Source: Apiospora phragmitis
Taxonomy: Eukaryota > Ascomycota > Sordariomycetes > Amphisphaeriales > Apiosporaceae
Length of the DNA: 64,000 nt
Assembly: GCA_038363925.1 (NCBI GenBank)
Contig: JAQQWL010000011.1
Location: forward strand, 2,232,001-2,296,000
Direction: 5' to 3'
Position 1 is the first letter of the stretch, and the number at the start of each line of letters is the position of its first letter. Under the pieces are notes generated by a model. The model worked only from the letters and a program-made list of their open reading frames with translations, was not told the DNA's origin and ran no database searches. Below, piece after piece: positions 1 to 11,451 of this stretch. The position numbers were made by a program, and so were the translations under genes.

Positions 1-1041
1 GACTTTCTTCAGACCAGTAGCTTTGCATCAGCCACTTCCGCATCATGTCAAACTTCTCAACGAAGTATTCTGCGTTGTCGACGCGGCTCGTATGTTCCAG
101 CTTTTCAATGCGCACATCTTCGAAGCTAAGTGAGGAGTGCGTAAGTTCAGCTCGGATGCCGGCGGGATCGATCCACTGGTCCAACCCGTGCACGGCCATG
201 GGCACGTGGTCGGGCATCAAGGGAGCAGTAGCCGCGAAGGGCAGCGCGGCGAAGGCGCTGTGCATGTCGGGGATCCAGCCCGTGTTGTCGTGGGCCCAGA
301 CGGTGAAGGCGAGAGTGCCGTTGGGGCGCAGGAGGCGGTAGGCTTCTGTAGAGGGGGGCAGGGTTAGCGGGAAAAGGGGTAAAGAAAGAAACACGAAGGT
401 AGATCGACACCAACCTCGTAGGGCAACCTCGGGTTTGGGGATGATGTGCATGGCGAAGTTGATGACCACGTGGGAGAACGAGTTGGCCGGTAAGCCCGTA
501 TCCTGTGGGTATGGCGTCTTATTAGTTGGGGGTTCTTCTACTAAGTGATCTGGAGGACAAGGAAAGGAAATGCGAGGAAAGATAAAGTACAAAAACGCAC
601 CTGAGCGTCCGCGACCATGGTCTCGACCGTCCCCATCCACCTGTCCGTCTCGGCCCGCCACTTGACGATGTCGATGAAGTTCGCGTTGAGGTCGGCGCAG
701 ACAATGCGGCTCTCCCGCAGCACGGCGGGCGACGCCTTCTTCTGCAGCAGGCCGGTGATGAGCCCCGCGCCGCACGCGTTATCGAAAAGCGCGAAGGGCT
801 CTTCTTCTTCTTCTTTCTTGTCCTTGGGGGCGACGGCGCCGTGGTCGAGTGCTGCTGGTGGCGGCGGCGGCAGTAGTCCCGCCTGCGCAAGGAGTCTCTC
901 GCCGGGGAGGCCCATGACGCGATCCATGGCGTCGGCCAGGGCGCGCTTGGCGTCGTGGTTCTCGGCCGTGACCGGGACGCTGTTGAACTGGTCCTGCAGG
1001 CTCTCGGCTAGGTTGTTGTAGTCTTTCGCGGGAGGAGCCAT
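1..1041 (-). CDS. SAM-dependent methyltransferase, 3' end cut by window edge
   Basis: Probable class I SAM-dependent methyltransferase; substrate unknown. I assemble exons 1041-601, 502-415 and 345-<1, with consistent phases (147 codons, then 29 plus one base) and GTGCGT/GTTGGT donors. The start ATG at 1039-1041 (MAPPAKDYNN) is the first in-frame methionine after an AT-rich leader. Motif I reads LFDNACGAGLITGLL at about residues 88-102, followed by an acidic motif II (IVCADLNANF). The post-II region, in the later exons, gives HVVINFAMHIIPKPEVALRE and AYRLLRPNGTLAFTVWAHD, the usual UbiE-like pattern ending in a promoter-strand 'W'. The last visible residues are still inside the fold, so the C-terminus lies outside the window. 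Several fungal polyketide or gliotoxin-type tailoring enzymes look similar, but nothing nearby supports such a pathway. Confidence 0.8.
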
Positions 1042-1774
1042 TTTGGTGGTGGTAGCGATGGCGAACAAGTATCTATCTGAACGAGTTGTAGACAAGGGGG
1101 TTCTTGTGTGTATGGCACAAAACTTCAGAGGGCGGTGTCGTGGGAAACGGGGGCAAGGTATTTGACGAGCCAGTTGAGGGAGGCGAATCATGAAAAAAAG
1201 GCAAGGAGTTGATATGGATCTGATGTTACTGCTCTTAACTACTTACTCGGTCGATATGAGCTGGGTGTTTCTTATATAGATGGGCTTTCGGATACATAGC
1301 GAGACGTCGACTACGTGTAAGTATCCGCAAAGTCTCCGGATAAGCACCATGCAGACGCAGACAGTTGAATGTCTCCGGTGCAACCAGACGAAGGCTGCGC
1401 CGCCGGTTTCTAAACGTAGCCCCTGCTTGGTGCTGACGTTGTGAAATTAAAATACATTCCTGGCGAAAGAGCACCAGTCCTTCAGGAGACTGGCCGTGCT
1501 TGAGTGATTGAGCCTGGGTTTCATGGTTGCAATAGATTATCGGCCAATTTCAGTACGATAAGACAAAGAAGTGTATAGATGTGAAAGGCTCCTTTCCGAA
1601 AAAAGAATCGAGAAAAGAAAAACAAGCCTATACTATCTCTATCAAAGACTTCGCTACTCTAGGAAAGTTCGTAAATCGTGACATGTCGTGCACACATAGT
1701 CATCCATAAATGCCCCCCAACACTTCTTCCACCCACCTAGGCCAAGGAAAAAAGCACGTACTCCTGAAGCCAAT
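1042..1774. other. intergenic, no gene seen
   Basis: This stretch of about 730 bases is the promoter side of the methyltransferase and the downstream flank of the DUF3824 gene. Only short, unrelated reading frames occur and I see no RNA gene or repeat. Confidence 0.5.
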
Positions 1775-4700
1775 TCAGTCCAGATATTGATCATCACCAC
1801 GATGCCGCCTACGCCTCGTGCGTCTTGGTCTTTCCTGTCCATCCTCCGACTCATCCTTTGCATCCTCCACCGCACCCCTTACACCATCGCTCTTGGGTAA
1901 ATGAGAGATGACGTTGCCCAGGATCCCTAAAAAGCCCGACTTGCCCTCAAGGAGGCTTCCGACGCTTTCCGCCATCCGATTGACCATGTCAGCGTCAGTC
2001 CCGCCGACACCCCACGCGCCTTGCATTTGCATCTCCCGGTCTCGCGGACGATACTCGAAGCTTCCTCCTCTGGTCGTCAACCGACGTGGATCATCAGGTT
2101 CCAGCGGACGACCCGAGGTATCGAAACGGTCAGGCAGTACTTCTACATCGTTCTCCTCCGATGAGAGGTCCGCGTCTCGTTTTCTCCCACGACGGTGGGT
2201 CAAAGAACGGTCCGAAGAGGGGTCTGAGTTGGAACGCCGATCCTGGGCTTCATGGAGTTTCCGCAAAGTCTGACTGGATTGTGGAGACAAGGGTATAAAA
2301 GAGACGGATTTATTCGTTGGAAGTGACGCAGGGGGTACAGGCTCTGAGCTAACAGAAGAAGACCTGCTCAAAGGTCGGGGTCGTCGTGACCTCCGGCGGC
2401 GGGGTTTTAGACCATCTAGCATACTAGGTTAGATTCACGAATTTGGCAAATGGGTGGAGGGGCAGTGAGATGAAAGGATAATTTCAATTACGAGCGAGGC
2501 GGGGGAACATCACACCTTGTGCAGTAGCTCCGCCAGGGTCGGGGGCAGTGCGAGGGGAATGGTTTAGATTGTCACCGCGACTCACCGACTCTGGTGCATT
2601 AGGGGGGTAGGGGTTGCGAGATCCTCCGGCTGGAGGCCCAGGTGGTGGTGGGTAATCCGCTGGGTTGTAAACGGGGTGAGGCGGGTAGGCATTGACGTTC
2701 ATCTGCGAAGGGTTGGGGTGCTGAGTAAAACCCGCTGGAGGCGGCGGTCCCGATGGCCCTGGTGGAGGAGCAGCTGTATATGGTTGAGGGTAGCCGCCAG
2801 ATGCAGTAGGCGGCGAAGGAGGTGCCTCAGGATCGTATTCGTGAGGGTAATAGCCACCAGCGTCGGATTCTTCCTCGTAACCTGATATGGCGATTAGTTC
2901 AAATACTCTCAAACAACAAGCTGAGTGAAGCTTACGCTGTCGTTGTCGTTCGCGGGACCGTCTATCCCGTCTGCGCGTCTCCCTCCAGACATCATCATTT
3001 TCGTGTCGCTCCCGCTCCATCGATCTCCCTACCAACCTCTCTCGTGACCGCTCGCGAGACATTTCCTTCTCCTTCTTAACATCATTGTACTTCTTCAGCC
3101 CAATCGCAGCCGCACTAGCCCCAAGGACACCAGCCGCAGCCTCCCGCAGGCGACTCTTGCTCCTCTTTCGCTTGGCCTCTGGATCCGATGCCACGGATTC
3201 CGCTCGATGACGGGGACGGGGACGGTGGCGCAATTCACCAGCCGACTCATAGCCTGACGCCGGCGGTGACAAGGGGTCGTTGCCGTACTCAACGAGGCCT
3301 AGTTCCCGATTAGCGCCCTCTTGTGTGGTGAAGGACCGGGCCCTTGACCTGCTGCGGCTCTGGCTGCGGCTGCGGCTACGTGACGAGCTGTACCCGCGAT
3401 CTCTGTGATCTCTGTCGGAGTAGTACTCATCATCGACTTTGCGCTCGCGTGCCTCCTTCTTGTCCTTATGGCGTTCCCACAGCTTACTTGCCGCAGCCCC
3501 TGTAAGAGATGCTGCTGCAATTTCGGCTCCTGCACCAATAATTGGTCAAACCAGCTCCCACAACCCAAGCGTCATCATGATAGATACTTACCTGTTCTAA
3601 CCCTCGACTTGCTTCGAGATTTGCCACGTGATTTGCTTCGGTAATGCTGTACTAACCCAGCAACCGCACTGTAACACAGGGAGTTAGACCAAGCGTCAAA
3701 CCTTTTGAGATACAATGAAAGTTGCCAAGCAGCGCTGAATGAGCCGCTTGACGCCGTCACCCACTACTTCGCTCTTAGGTTGCTTCGTAGACTTACCCAG
3801 TGGCCGCAGCAGCCTTTGCTGCACTCGACTTGCTACGTTTCCTGCTTCGACTAGTCCGACTAACAGTCCGACTAACTCGACTGACTCGACTAGAAGAGCG
3901 CGAATACTCGTCGTCAGAGTACCGACGTCTGGCGCGGCCTCTCGTGGCTTCCTCTTTTTCGATCTTGTTGCTTTGCATATATTTAAGACCGCCAGCAACG
4001 GCAAGCGCAGCAGCTCCCTATTGTCCGTGTTAGCATCGAACTCAATACCAAGAGAATGAGGTTTACATACCAGCGCAAGGCCCGTGGTTATTCTTGATCT
4101 AGACTTGGAGCGTGACCGGTGGCGGCGATCATCATAATCATCCTCGTAATCTCTTTCCTCATAGGCACTTCGAGCCCTGCGGAGGACTTTGGTACCCAAA
4201 GCTCCGAGGGCTGCACCTGCTAGCACTTTCTTGCCTCGGTTCTCAGGCAGATCGCCATCTCGATCGCGGCGGCTGGCCAGGAATGCTGACAGGCCAGCGC
4301 CAGCCAGAGCGCCCTCGGCCAGATGCCGCTTCTTGTGATGGTCCGAGCTGGAGCTACGCTCACGACGTATGATAGTCCTCTTGACATAGTACTCCTCTTC
4401 ATCGGATGGATAATCCCGGCGGCGACGGTCGTATCGTTCCATGGCGTAGTCATCTTCTCTGTGACGGCTATCGCGCTCCTCGCGACGATAATAGTACTCC
4501 TCGGAAGGCTCACGCCGAGCGAGCTGGCGATTGTCCTCTCTCAGTATGATGTAGCCCGGCTCAGGACGCTTGTTGTCAATGATAACGGGAGGTGGGGCTG
4601 CCGCTTCTTGAACGATAATTTGCTGAGGCTCCGGGGCTTTCTGGCGGATGACAATGGGTTGAGGAGGCGGATCCGCTGGAGTATAATACTCGGTCTCCTT

Positions 4701-5378
4701 AGTGTATCGCTCGACCGCGCCTGGGTGATCGTGGTGACTATAGTGATCGTGATCGTGCTCTCGCTCTACGTGCTTCTCAATTCTCATGTCGTCTACGTGG
4801 TCACCAGACCTACGCTCGATATGCTTTTCTATGCGGACATCTTCATGATCGTCCCAAGGCATCCGAGATTGACGGTCCCAGTAATTGCGCGGCGAGTCTC
4901 GCTCGATTGTCTCTCGAGACTCGCGGACAACGGTAGTATTATCGCGGCGGTCGGGTTCTCGAATATAATCCGTCTCTCTCTCGTAGTATCGATCTTGATC
5001 ACGGTGACCAGAGTCGTCACGTTCGATTCTCTTCTCCACGACACGGCGCTCGCGCTCCACAGGAGGGTCGAAAGAGGACCGGGGTCGCTCGGGCAGATAA
5101 GTCTTTTCGGTTCGGCGATCAACCTCCACAAGGTCTCCAGAAGTACGGCCGGCATGGGAACGGGAGTCGCGAAAATCGTCCCGTACAGAATACCTGGATC
5201 GTCGATCGTCGTCAATTTCGTCATAGCGTTCGACTCGTTCAACACGGGATGCAGAGCTCCCGCCGCCGCCGCCGACCTTGTACCGCCGGACTGTTGTGCT
5301 CTTGTACTTCTCCTCGTCCGACGAGGGGTCGTCTTTGCGCGAGTACCGGTAGTCTTTCTCATAATACGACGACGACAT
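1775..5378 (-). CDS. DUF3824-type Arg/Ser-repeat protein
   Basis: Large fungal protein of about 1068 residues resembling the DUF3824 family; molecular function unknown. Exons 5378-4071, 4017-3797, 3668-3592, 3529-2936, 2881-2516 and 2415-1775 join in frame. The start is MSSSYYEKDYRYSRK, the first ATG of the charged reading frame. Residues 1-350 are very rich in Arg, Asp, Glu and Tyr. The middle contains at least five copies of a small Gly/Ala helix (for example LAEGALAGAGLSAFLASRR, KKVLAGAALGALGTKVLRR, GAAALAVAGGLKYMQSNK) each followed by RS or KS dipeptides. A Pro-rich stretch follows, then a C-terminal segment with EGKSGFLGILGNVISHLPKS and a basic tail. The GA-rich helices suggest membrane association or glycine-zipper packing, and the RS tails suggest phosphorylation; both are inference. 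The final acceptor (exon 6 start) was chosen because it alone keeps frame. Confidence 0.8.
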
Positions 5379-8300
5379 CTTGCCCCGTCGTGACGCGGGG
5401 CCTGCAAGGGACCGCCAAGACTTGTCACAAATGAGTGCACACGCTGCAAAATAGAACAGATATGGCGGAAGAAAGACTGGAGGGCCAAAACACGGAAAAC
5501 AGCAAACAGGCGCTTTCAGAACAAACAGACTGGCAAAAGCAGTATATATCTGGAAAAAGAGGCCGGTGATGTGGTGTGTGGTGTGTGGGATAGTAGATGG
5601 TTTGGAATGGGCTGGAAGGATGAGCGGGGGATGATAATATGTCATGCAGCAGCCGGAGTTGGCGGGGCTGGTTGGGCAGACTGGTAAGCCTCTCTCTTCC
5701 CCCCATCCACACTGCCACTACCAAGGCCACGGGACGGGCTGGCGGCTGTTGTTCAAGTTTAGGTTCAGGTTTGCACTTCCATTAGACGATGACAGCGTAA
5801 GACGAGAAGGGGGCAATGTGATTGCAACATGGCCAGCCTAGCCCAATGACCGAGCGATTCCTTGTACGCCGGTATACGTGCGTAACCTACCTAAACCTTT
5901 GATGCCTACATAAAGACCAAGCACCGGCCGTGTTGAGTGAGTGCTTTGATGATTGCTGGTTGCCATTGACTACATGTACTTAGCCTCCCTTTCACTTTGC
6001 ACCCTGCCGAGTTCTCCCCATCTACATGCAAGATAAAGTGGCATGGCAAACAATGTAGTCTATCATTCACGGCATCTGCATGGGCATATTCGCGGATGCC
6101 ATGTGTTTCATTGAATGGCTACTGACCATATACGCCGGCTCCAACATCGAGCATCATCGGGCTCAGAGCAACGGGGAAGAAACCTATCTAACCTAGTCGC
6201 ACATACAGCCCCCCTTGCGGTGTGAGACGTTATGGCGGCAGACTGGGAGAGGGAGAGGGAGAGGGAAAGCTGACAGAAGCCAGCCTGGTGATTGCGACCA
6301 CCTGCACCCACTTGATGAGCTGACATCCATGTTCTAGAAGAAGAAATCTGACAATGTGCGGCAAAGATGATTGGCTGAGACTCACGCATTGTCCCGCATG
6401 TGATTTTCATAGCCTGCATCTTGATTCTAAGATCCGGTTCTAGACATGAATTCCATTCTGCCATGTTCTGCGCCCAAAGAAAGAAAGAAAGCCCGCAAGC
6501 TGGTATGCAAGAGTAGCAGAGAAGTGCAGCGAATATCCTTGTAGCCTGGGCAGCGAACTTGGTTATGTCGTCATACGACGACTGTAGTAGCCTTGGCGGG
6601 TGCTTAGAGAATGGTTCTATCGCTGGTTCCGCCAGCTTTCCTGACCAAACTTGCGATATTCAAGCGCTGTGCAGCTTCTGCTACCCGCCTAGGTAGTAAG
6701 TACAGCTAATTGCGCTTGCATTTAGTACTACCTGCTCTGCAGCAAAGTGCAGATACGGTTATGGGAGTTGGAGATTTGATGGAAAACAAGAAACCTTGTT
6801 GGATTCGAACGACGTCTTCTAATTCAGCCTGGCGTCGCTCCATGGCTCCTGAGCCCTAATCCTTGGTCGTATTGAGCGCCTTGGCTGCGTCCAGCATTCG
6901 TAAGCTGGTGGGAACGACTAGCTTGGAGAGGTCGGGGCGACTGAGCGGGGGGTTGGTCGGTTCTTCACCCAAAACCACACACCCAGCACGTTGGGCCAGT
7001 AGCTGGGCCTCCTGTTGGAACCTGTTCTGACTTGTTACATAAGGTAAGGAAGGAAAATGATTTGCTCTAATTTGCTATCCTCTAGACGCCGACTTCGTTG
7101 ATTGAGACCCCTTAGACCATTGGGAAGACCAACGAGATTAGCTTATGTCATTCTTAATCTTGTTTTCGTGGCGTATGGTGATCGTGGGATCGCAATAACA
7201 GTAATAGAGCCAGGAGCAGCCCGGTTTTGTATGTATTCCCAGAACTGGTCACAATGAATCGAAGCAATCATTATCTGTAGGTAGTAGAAAAACATGCTTT
7301 GGCCATCTACCACCGTAGATACTGGTTTACTTGGTAATATGGCACTCGTTCAGCGGATGTTTACATCAATACATGGCCCTAGCTAACTCCTAGTTGCAAA
7401 CAAAGCATGTAGTTGCGCAGTAACAACAGACCTTATTATATAGACGGAGCATCGAACTAAGGAGTGATGCTATTTTGACACTCAAAATGGGGGCCAAAAG
7501 CTAGGTAGTAGGTAGGTTTGCCTCGGAAGGCAGCATGGGCATGGATTGATCGCCAAGGATGTTGTAGCTTCGAGATCAAGCATTTCGAAGGAAGCTGGGC
7601 CATCCGATTGACGCCTTGGAATAAACTGGGTCGGAAACGGGCCTCATGACGACTGCCGCATCCACTTGCTATAGAAACATGTAACCATCCCGCCCCACGA
7701 TCACCTGAACTCAGGGAATGGACTCTGCTCGAGTCTCAAAAAGAGAGCAGCAGCTTCAACTCTTTGGGCATGGCCAACCTACGGTGTGTGTACGGTAGGA
7801 GTGCTTGTGGGAGCCTGGCGTCATTGGCAAGCTGTATCTGGGCGAATGCAGCATCAAAAATCAAGGCAGCCACCGTCTGGCAACACTGTAGCGGGAGACC
7901 TGTATTTGAAACAAAGCAGTCGGGAGGCCCGTCTCGAAAGGTGGCAGTGCTCTTTAGGTGGCATGCAATGGGCTGGCAAGACATGGAAAAGATAAACAGC
8001 TGGCTGGCTTTGTGGATACGAACTTTGCAGTGGCGGTGGTGGCTACTGATGGTGGGTGATGTGGTGTTTACCTACAGATACGAAGTAGGTTTCTACAGTG
8101 CTTTGGACACCAAACACGAGCGAGGCCAGTAGCTCAATGGCGACTCCTTTCAATGTTTGCAAGTTCACTACTCGTACGCGTACGTGTAGAAGCATGTTAG
8201 ATTACACGTACAACGCTGCGGATATGAATATAGGTCATCAGTCAATGCTGGCAACGGGTCAATCAACGTTTGATATAGCGATGAACAAGGAGCCGCGTGG

Positions 8301-9015
8301 ATTTGCTCGACAGTGCCCCTTGCATCTCTAAGCCGATCGCTGGCCCGGCTCTGTCCTTGGCGTTTGCACCCGCCACGCAAGAATGCTAATGCTACGCCCC
8401 CTCTCTCCCCTTCGACTACACCTCATTCGACGTGATCTCGCGGTCATGGTCTGCATGGCACTGGCAGTTTTGTCGGAACGGCTAGAGACACCTCCCTGTT
8501 CTCCAAAATAATGAGATGCAAATTCCCAAACACCCGAACCTTCGAATGGGGATCCAGGGGTTGACTGGAATCTTGACTTGTGGGAATCCCGCCTCTCGTC
8601 ACGTTCGCTGGCCAATCATGGGCAACCCACTCCTTCAAGGTGCATACCACGTAATCTATCGCTCCCCTTTGATCACCCGTTGAGAGCTTGTTTGGCCTTG
8701 ACTTCTGTTTGGTTTTCTTGGACTGTCCTCGTCCATATCCTTCCTTCCCTTTTTCCTTCCAAATCCAAACTTTCCCACGACACAATCGTTACTTCCTCTC
8801 AACAACTTCTTCTCCCAAGGCAGCTCACTCGTTCCTGCTGCCTCTTCTTCGCTTATAAGCTACTGGAACATTGTAATTCTTTCTCTGCACATATCTAGTA
8901 TTGGGGACTCGATCAGACATCCCTCACTCTCTTGGGATTGACACGGACTGGATATTAAGCTAGCCATATTTTGGAACAAACTCAGTTTCATCAAAACACA
9001 CAGACATCTGTCACG
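5379..9015. other. 3.6 kb intergenic region, no gene recognised
   Basis: Upstream of the DUF3824 gene an open frame extends to about 5645 but lacks its sequence character, so I read it as 5' UTR. From 5.7 to 8.6 kb there are only short frames with no family resemblance. A GGGAGA microsatellite (three copies) lies at 6245-6265. The 8.65-9.0 kb part is pyrimidine-rich (many TTCC blocks) and probably contains the promoter and 5' UTR of the GH72 gene. Confidence 0.5.
6245..6265. repeat. GGGAGA microsatellite
   Basis: Three perfect tandem copies of GGGAGA followed by GGG, in non-coding DNA. Confidence 0.7.
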
Positions 9016-10419
9016 ATGCGATCCTACGAGCTTCTCTCCACCCTAGCCGCGGCCGGCCTGGTCGTCGCCGGGCCTACACCCACTGAGCCGGAGCTTCCCA
9101 AGCGTGCCGATTCGCTCACCGCTGTGTCGGCCTCCGGAAACGCCTTCTGGGCCGGCAAGGAGCGCTTCTACATCCGCGGTATTGACTACCAGCCCGGTGG
9201 TTCGTCTGGCGAGGCCGACCCTCTGGCTAACACGGAGACTTGCAAACGGGACATTGCCAACTTCAAGGACCTGGGCGTGAACACCATCCGTGTCTACATG
9301 GTCGACAACTCGAAGAACCACGATGAGTGCATGAAGCTGCTGGCTGACGCTGGCATCTACCTCGTGCTCGACGTGAACAACCCGAAGTACTCCATCAACC
9401 GCGAGAAGCCCAACCCGTCTTACAACGCTGCTTACTTGCAGAGCGTCTTCGCCACCATCGACGCCTTCCAGAAGTATGACAACACCCTCGCTTTCTTCTC
9501 TGGAAATGAGGTTATCAACGACAAGGTCGACTCGACCAAGTCCGCTCCCTTCGTCAAGGCTACAACCCGTGACATGAAGCAATACATCGGAAGCCGCGGA
9601 TACCGCAAGATTCCTGTTGGATACTCGGCTGCTGATGTGTCTAAGAACCGCATGCAGACTGCCAACTACTTCAACTGTGGATCCGACGACGCGCGAAGTG
9701 ACTTCTTCGCCTTCAACGACTACTCTTGGTGCTCGCCCTCGAACTTCCAGACCTCGGGCTGGGATGTCAAGGTCAAGAACTTCAAGGACTACGGTCTGCC
9801 TATTTTCTTGTCCGAGTGGGGCTGCATCACGAACGGTCGCAACTTTGAGGAGTTGTCTGCCCTGATGAACAAGGAGATGACCGGCGTTTATTCTGGCGGT
9901 CTGCTTTACGAGTACACCAAGGAGGGTAACGGTTACGGTATTGTCGACCCCACGAGCAAGGACGTCGATGGCCCCGATTTCAAGTCTTTCAAGGATGCTC
10001 TCAAGAAGTACCCCACTCCCACTGGTGATGGTGGTGCCGCCTCTACCACCCACTCCGTCAAGTGCCCTCCCAAGGATGACGACTGGTTGGTCGAGGACGA
10101 TTCTCTCCCGGCTATCCCTGACGATGCCAAGAAGGTAATTTTCCCCTCGCCAAATTAACCTAACCTTTGGCGCGATAGCTAATAATATCTGTAGTACATG
10201 AAAGATGGTGCTGGCACTGGTCCTGGCCTGAAGGGTGACGGCTCTCAGAACGCTGGTTCTACTAGCACTGGTACCGCCGCTCCTGGCTCCGGCTCCGTGG
10301 AGGCTACCTCGTCTGGCAAGAGCGAGGGAGGACGACCTGCCCCATCTATGGACATGACCATGCTCGCCGTTTCTGGCGTTGCGAGCCTGTTCGTTCTGGC
10401 TGGCACCCTTATGCTGTAA
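9016..10419 (+). CDS. GPI-anchored beta-1,3-glucanosyltransferase (GH72, Gel/Gas family)
   Basis: Cell-wall remodelling enzyme that cuts beta-1,3-glucan and transfers the new end to another chain, elongating wall glucan at the outer membrane face. Exons 9016-10134 and 10195-10419 give 447 residues. The start MRSYELLSTLAAAGLVVAGP is a signal peptide, followed by a Kex2-like PKR near residue 30. The GH72 domain holds both catalytic glutamates: acid/base Glu165 in FSGNEVIN and nucleophile Glu267 in FLSEWGC, with the usual RGIDYQPGG and GVNTIRVY motifs. The C-terminus is a Gly/Ser/Thr-rich linker and a hydrophobic tail (LAVSGVASLFVLAGTLML) fitting GPI attachment. There is no Cys-rich CBM43 module, so this belongs to the shorter Gel1-like subgroup rather than the Gas1/Gas2 X8-bearing subgroup. 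Confidence 0.95.
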
Positions 10420-11451
10420 GTAGCATAAGTGATGAGTTTGGTTGCGTTCAGTATCCTTTGGGACAAAATCATATTGCATTTCATGATGACCGGCGTTTTT
10501 CTGAGAAGGATAAGTTATGGGTACCAAAATAGCTGGGCCTCGTAAACCTGATACGATGGCCAACCCGAATGGCCAAAGTGCCCCCGGATGGGACACATCG
10601 CTTTGACAGGATTTAATTATAGGACTGTCAGACCTGATGTCCAAATCACATGTGGTCATAATCATAGAAACCATGGCATGTAAATCATCACAAAACGTAC
10701 ACAATTATTTGAGCTATTTCATTTACAGGTTCAATGTGAATGTTGATATTAGCGAAGACTTCTATTCCATAAGAAGAGTCGCCGGTGTCGCCTGTTGCGC
10801 TCGCAAATATTGAAGAGGTATGTTTCCAGATGCCTTTCTACATTCCTTCATAGGTAATTGGTCTTGCACCCCATCTTCGGTCAATGCGAAGCCGTTGCGA
10901 GTGCTGTCAGGAAGTTTCTTTGGAGAGTAGCTCTCTTCAGCTGGCGATAATCTCACTTGGACTCTAAGGGAGGAAACGTCTTGGGCAGAGAGCCTGGGCG
11001 GCCCCTTTGGATCTCTGGGGGCTGCAGTGCTCAGAGGTTCATACGTGCCGTTTGTGTGTGATGACTGCCAGACTTTGCACGAAATCTTTGTCTATGATTG
11101 AGAATAGCCCCTGTTCATTGTACATGGCGGCCTTTCGCCGGTTTTGTAATGGTAAATATGTATAAAATGCCCCCATACTATGATGTAGGTCCTGGGCATA
11201 TACAGGGTATAAAAGTATGTATATCAACACCAAAATCGCTTAGACCAATGCTCCAGCAAATGAGTCTCGGCCTCACGAGCAGTTCCTTTTCCTGCTGTTG
11301 TGTGCGCGGTTCACCCAGCTCAGCAAGGCGCTATGTTTCCATCATACCGGGCGACGATAACCCCTCAAAGGGGATGCCACCTTGCCGCATCATGCCTTCC
11401 CTCCCTCCTTATATTCCGTTATAATGCATTATCGACCAGAACTCTTCGGCT
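10420..11451. other. intergenic, no gene seen
   Basis: This stretch of about 1 kb contains the 3' flanks of two convergent genes (GH72 and the LaeA-like methyltransferase). Only short frames lacking domain character are present. Confidence 0.5.

Noticed and set aside
4323..5393. 356-codon plus-strand frame with many hydrophobic residues inside the DUF3824 locus
   Set aside because: It is the antisense of Asp/Arg/Glu codons in exon 1, which read as Val/Ile/Ser/Leu on the other strand; no splice or family support.
6800..6840. T-loop-like word GTTCGAATCC on the minus strand
   Set aside because: The T-stem does not pair and there is no acceptor or D-arm within tRNA distance.
9043..10704. 553-codon open frame on the minus strand opposite the GH72 gene
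   Set aside because: It mirrors the GC-rich third positions of the true gene, has a repetitive Val/Arg/Leu composition and no domain, and the plus strand holds all GH72 motifs.
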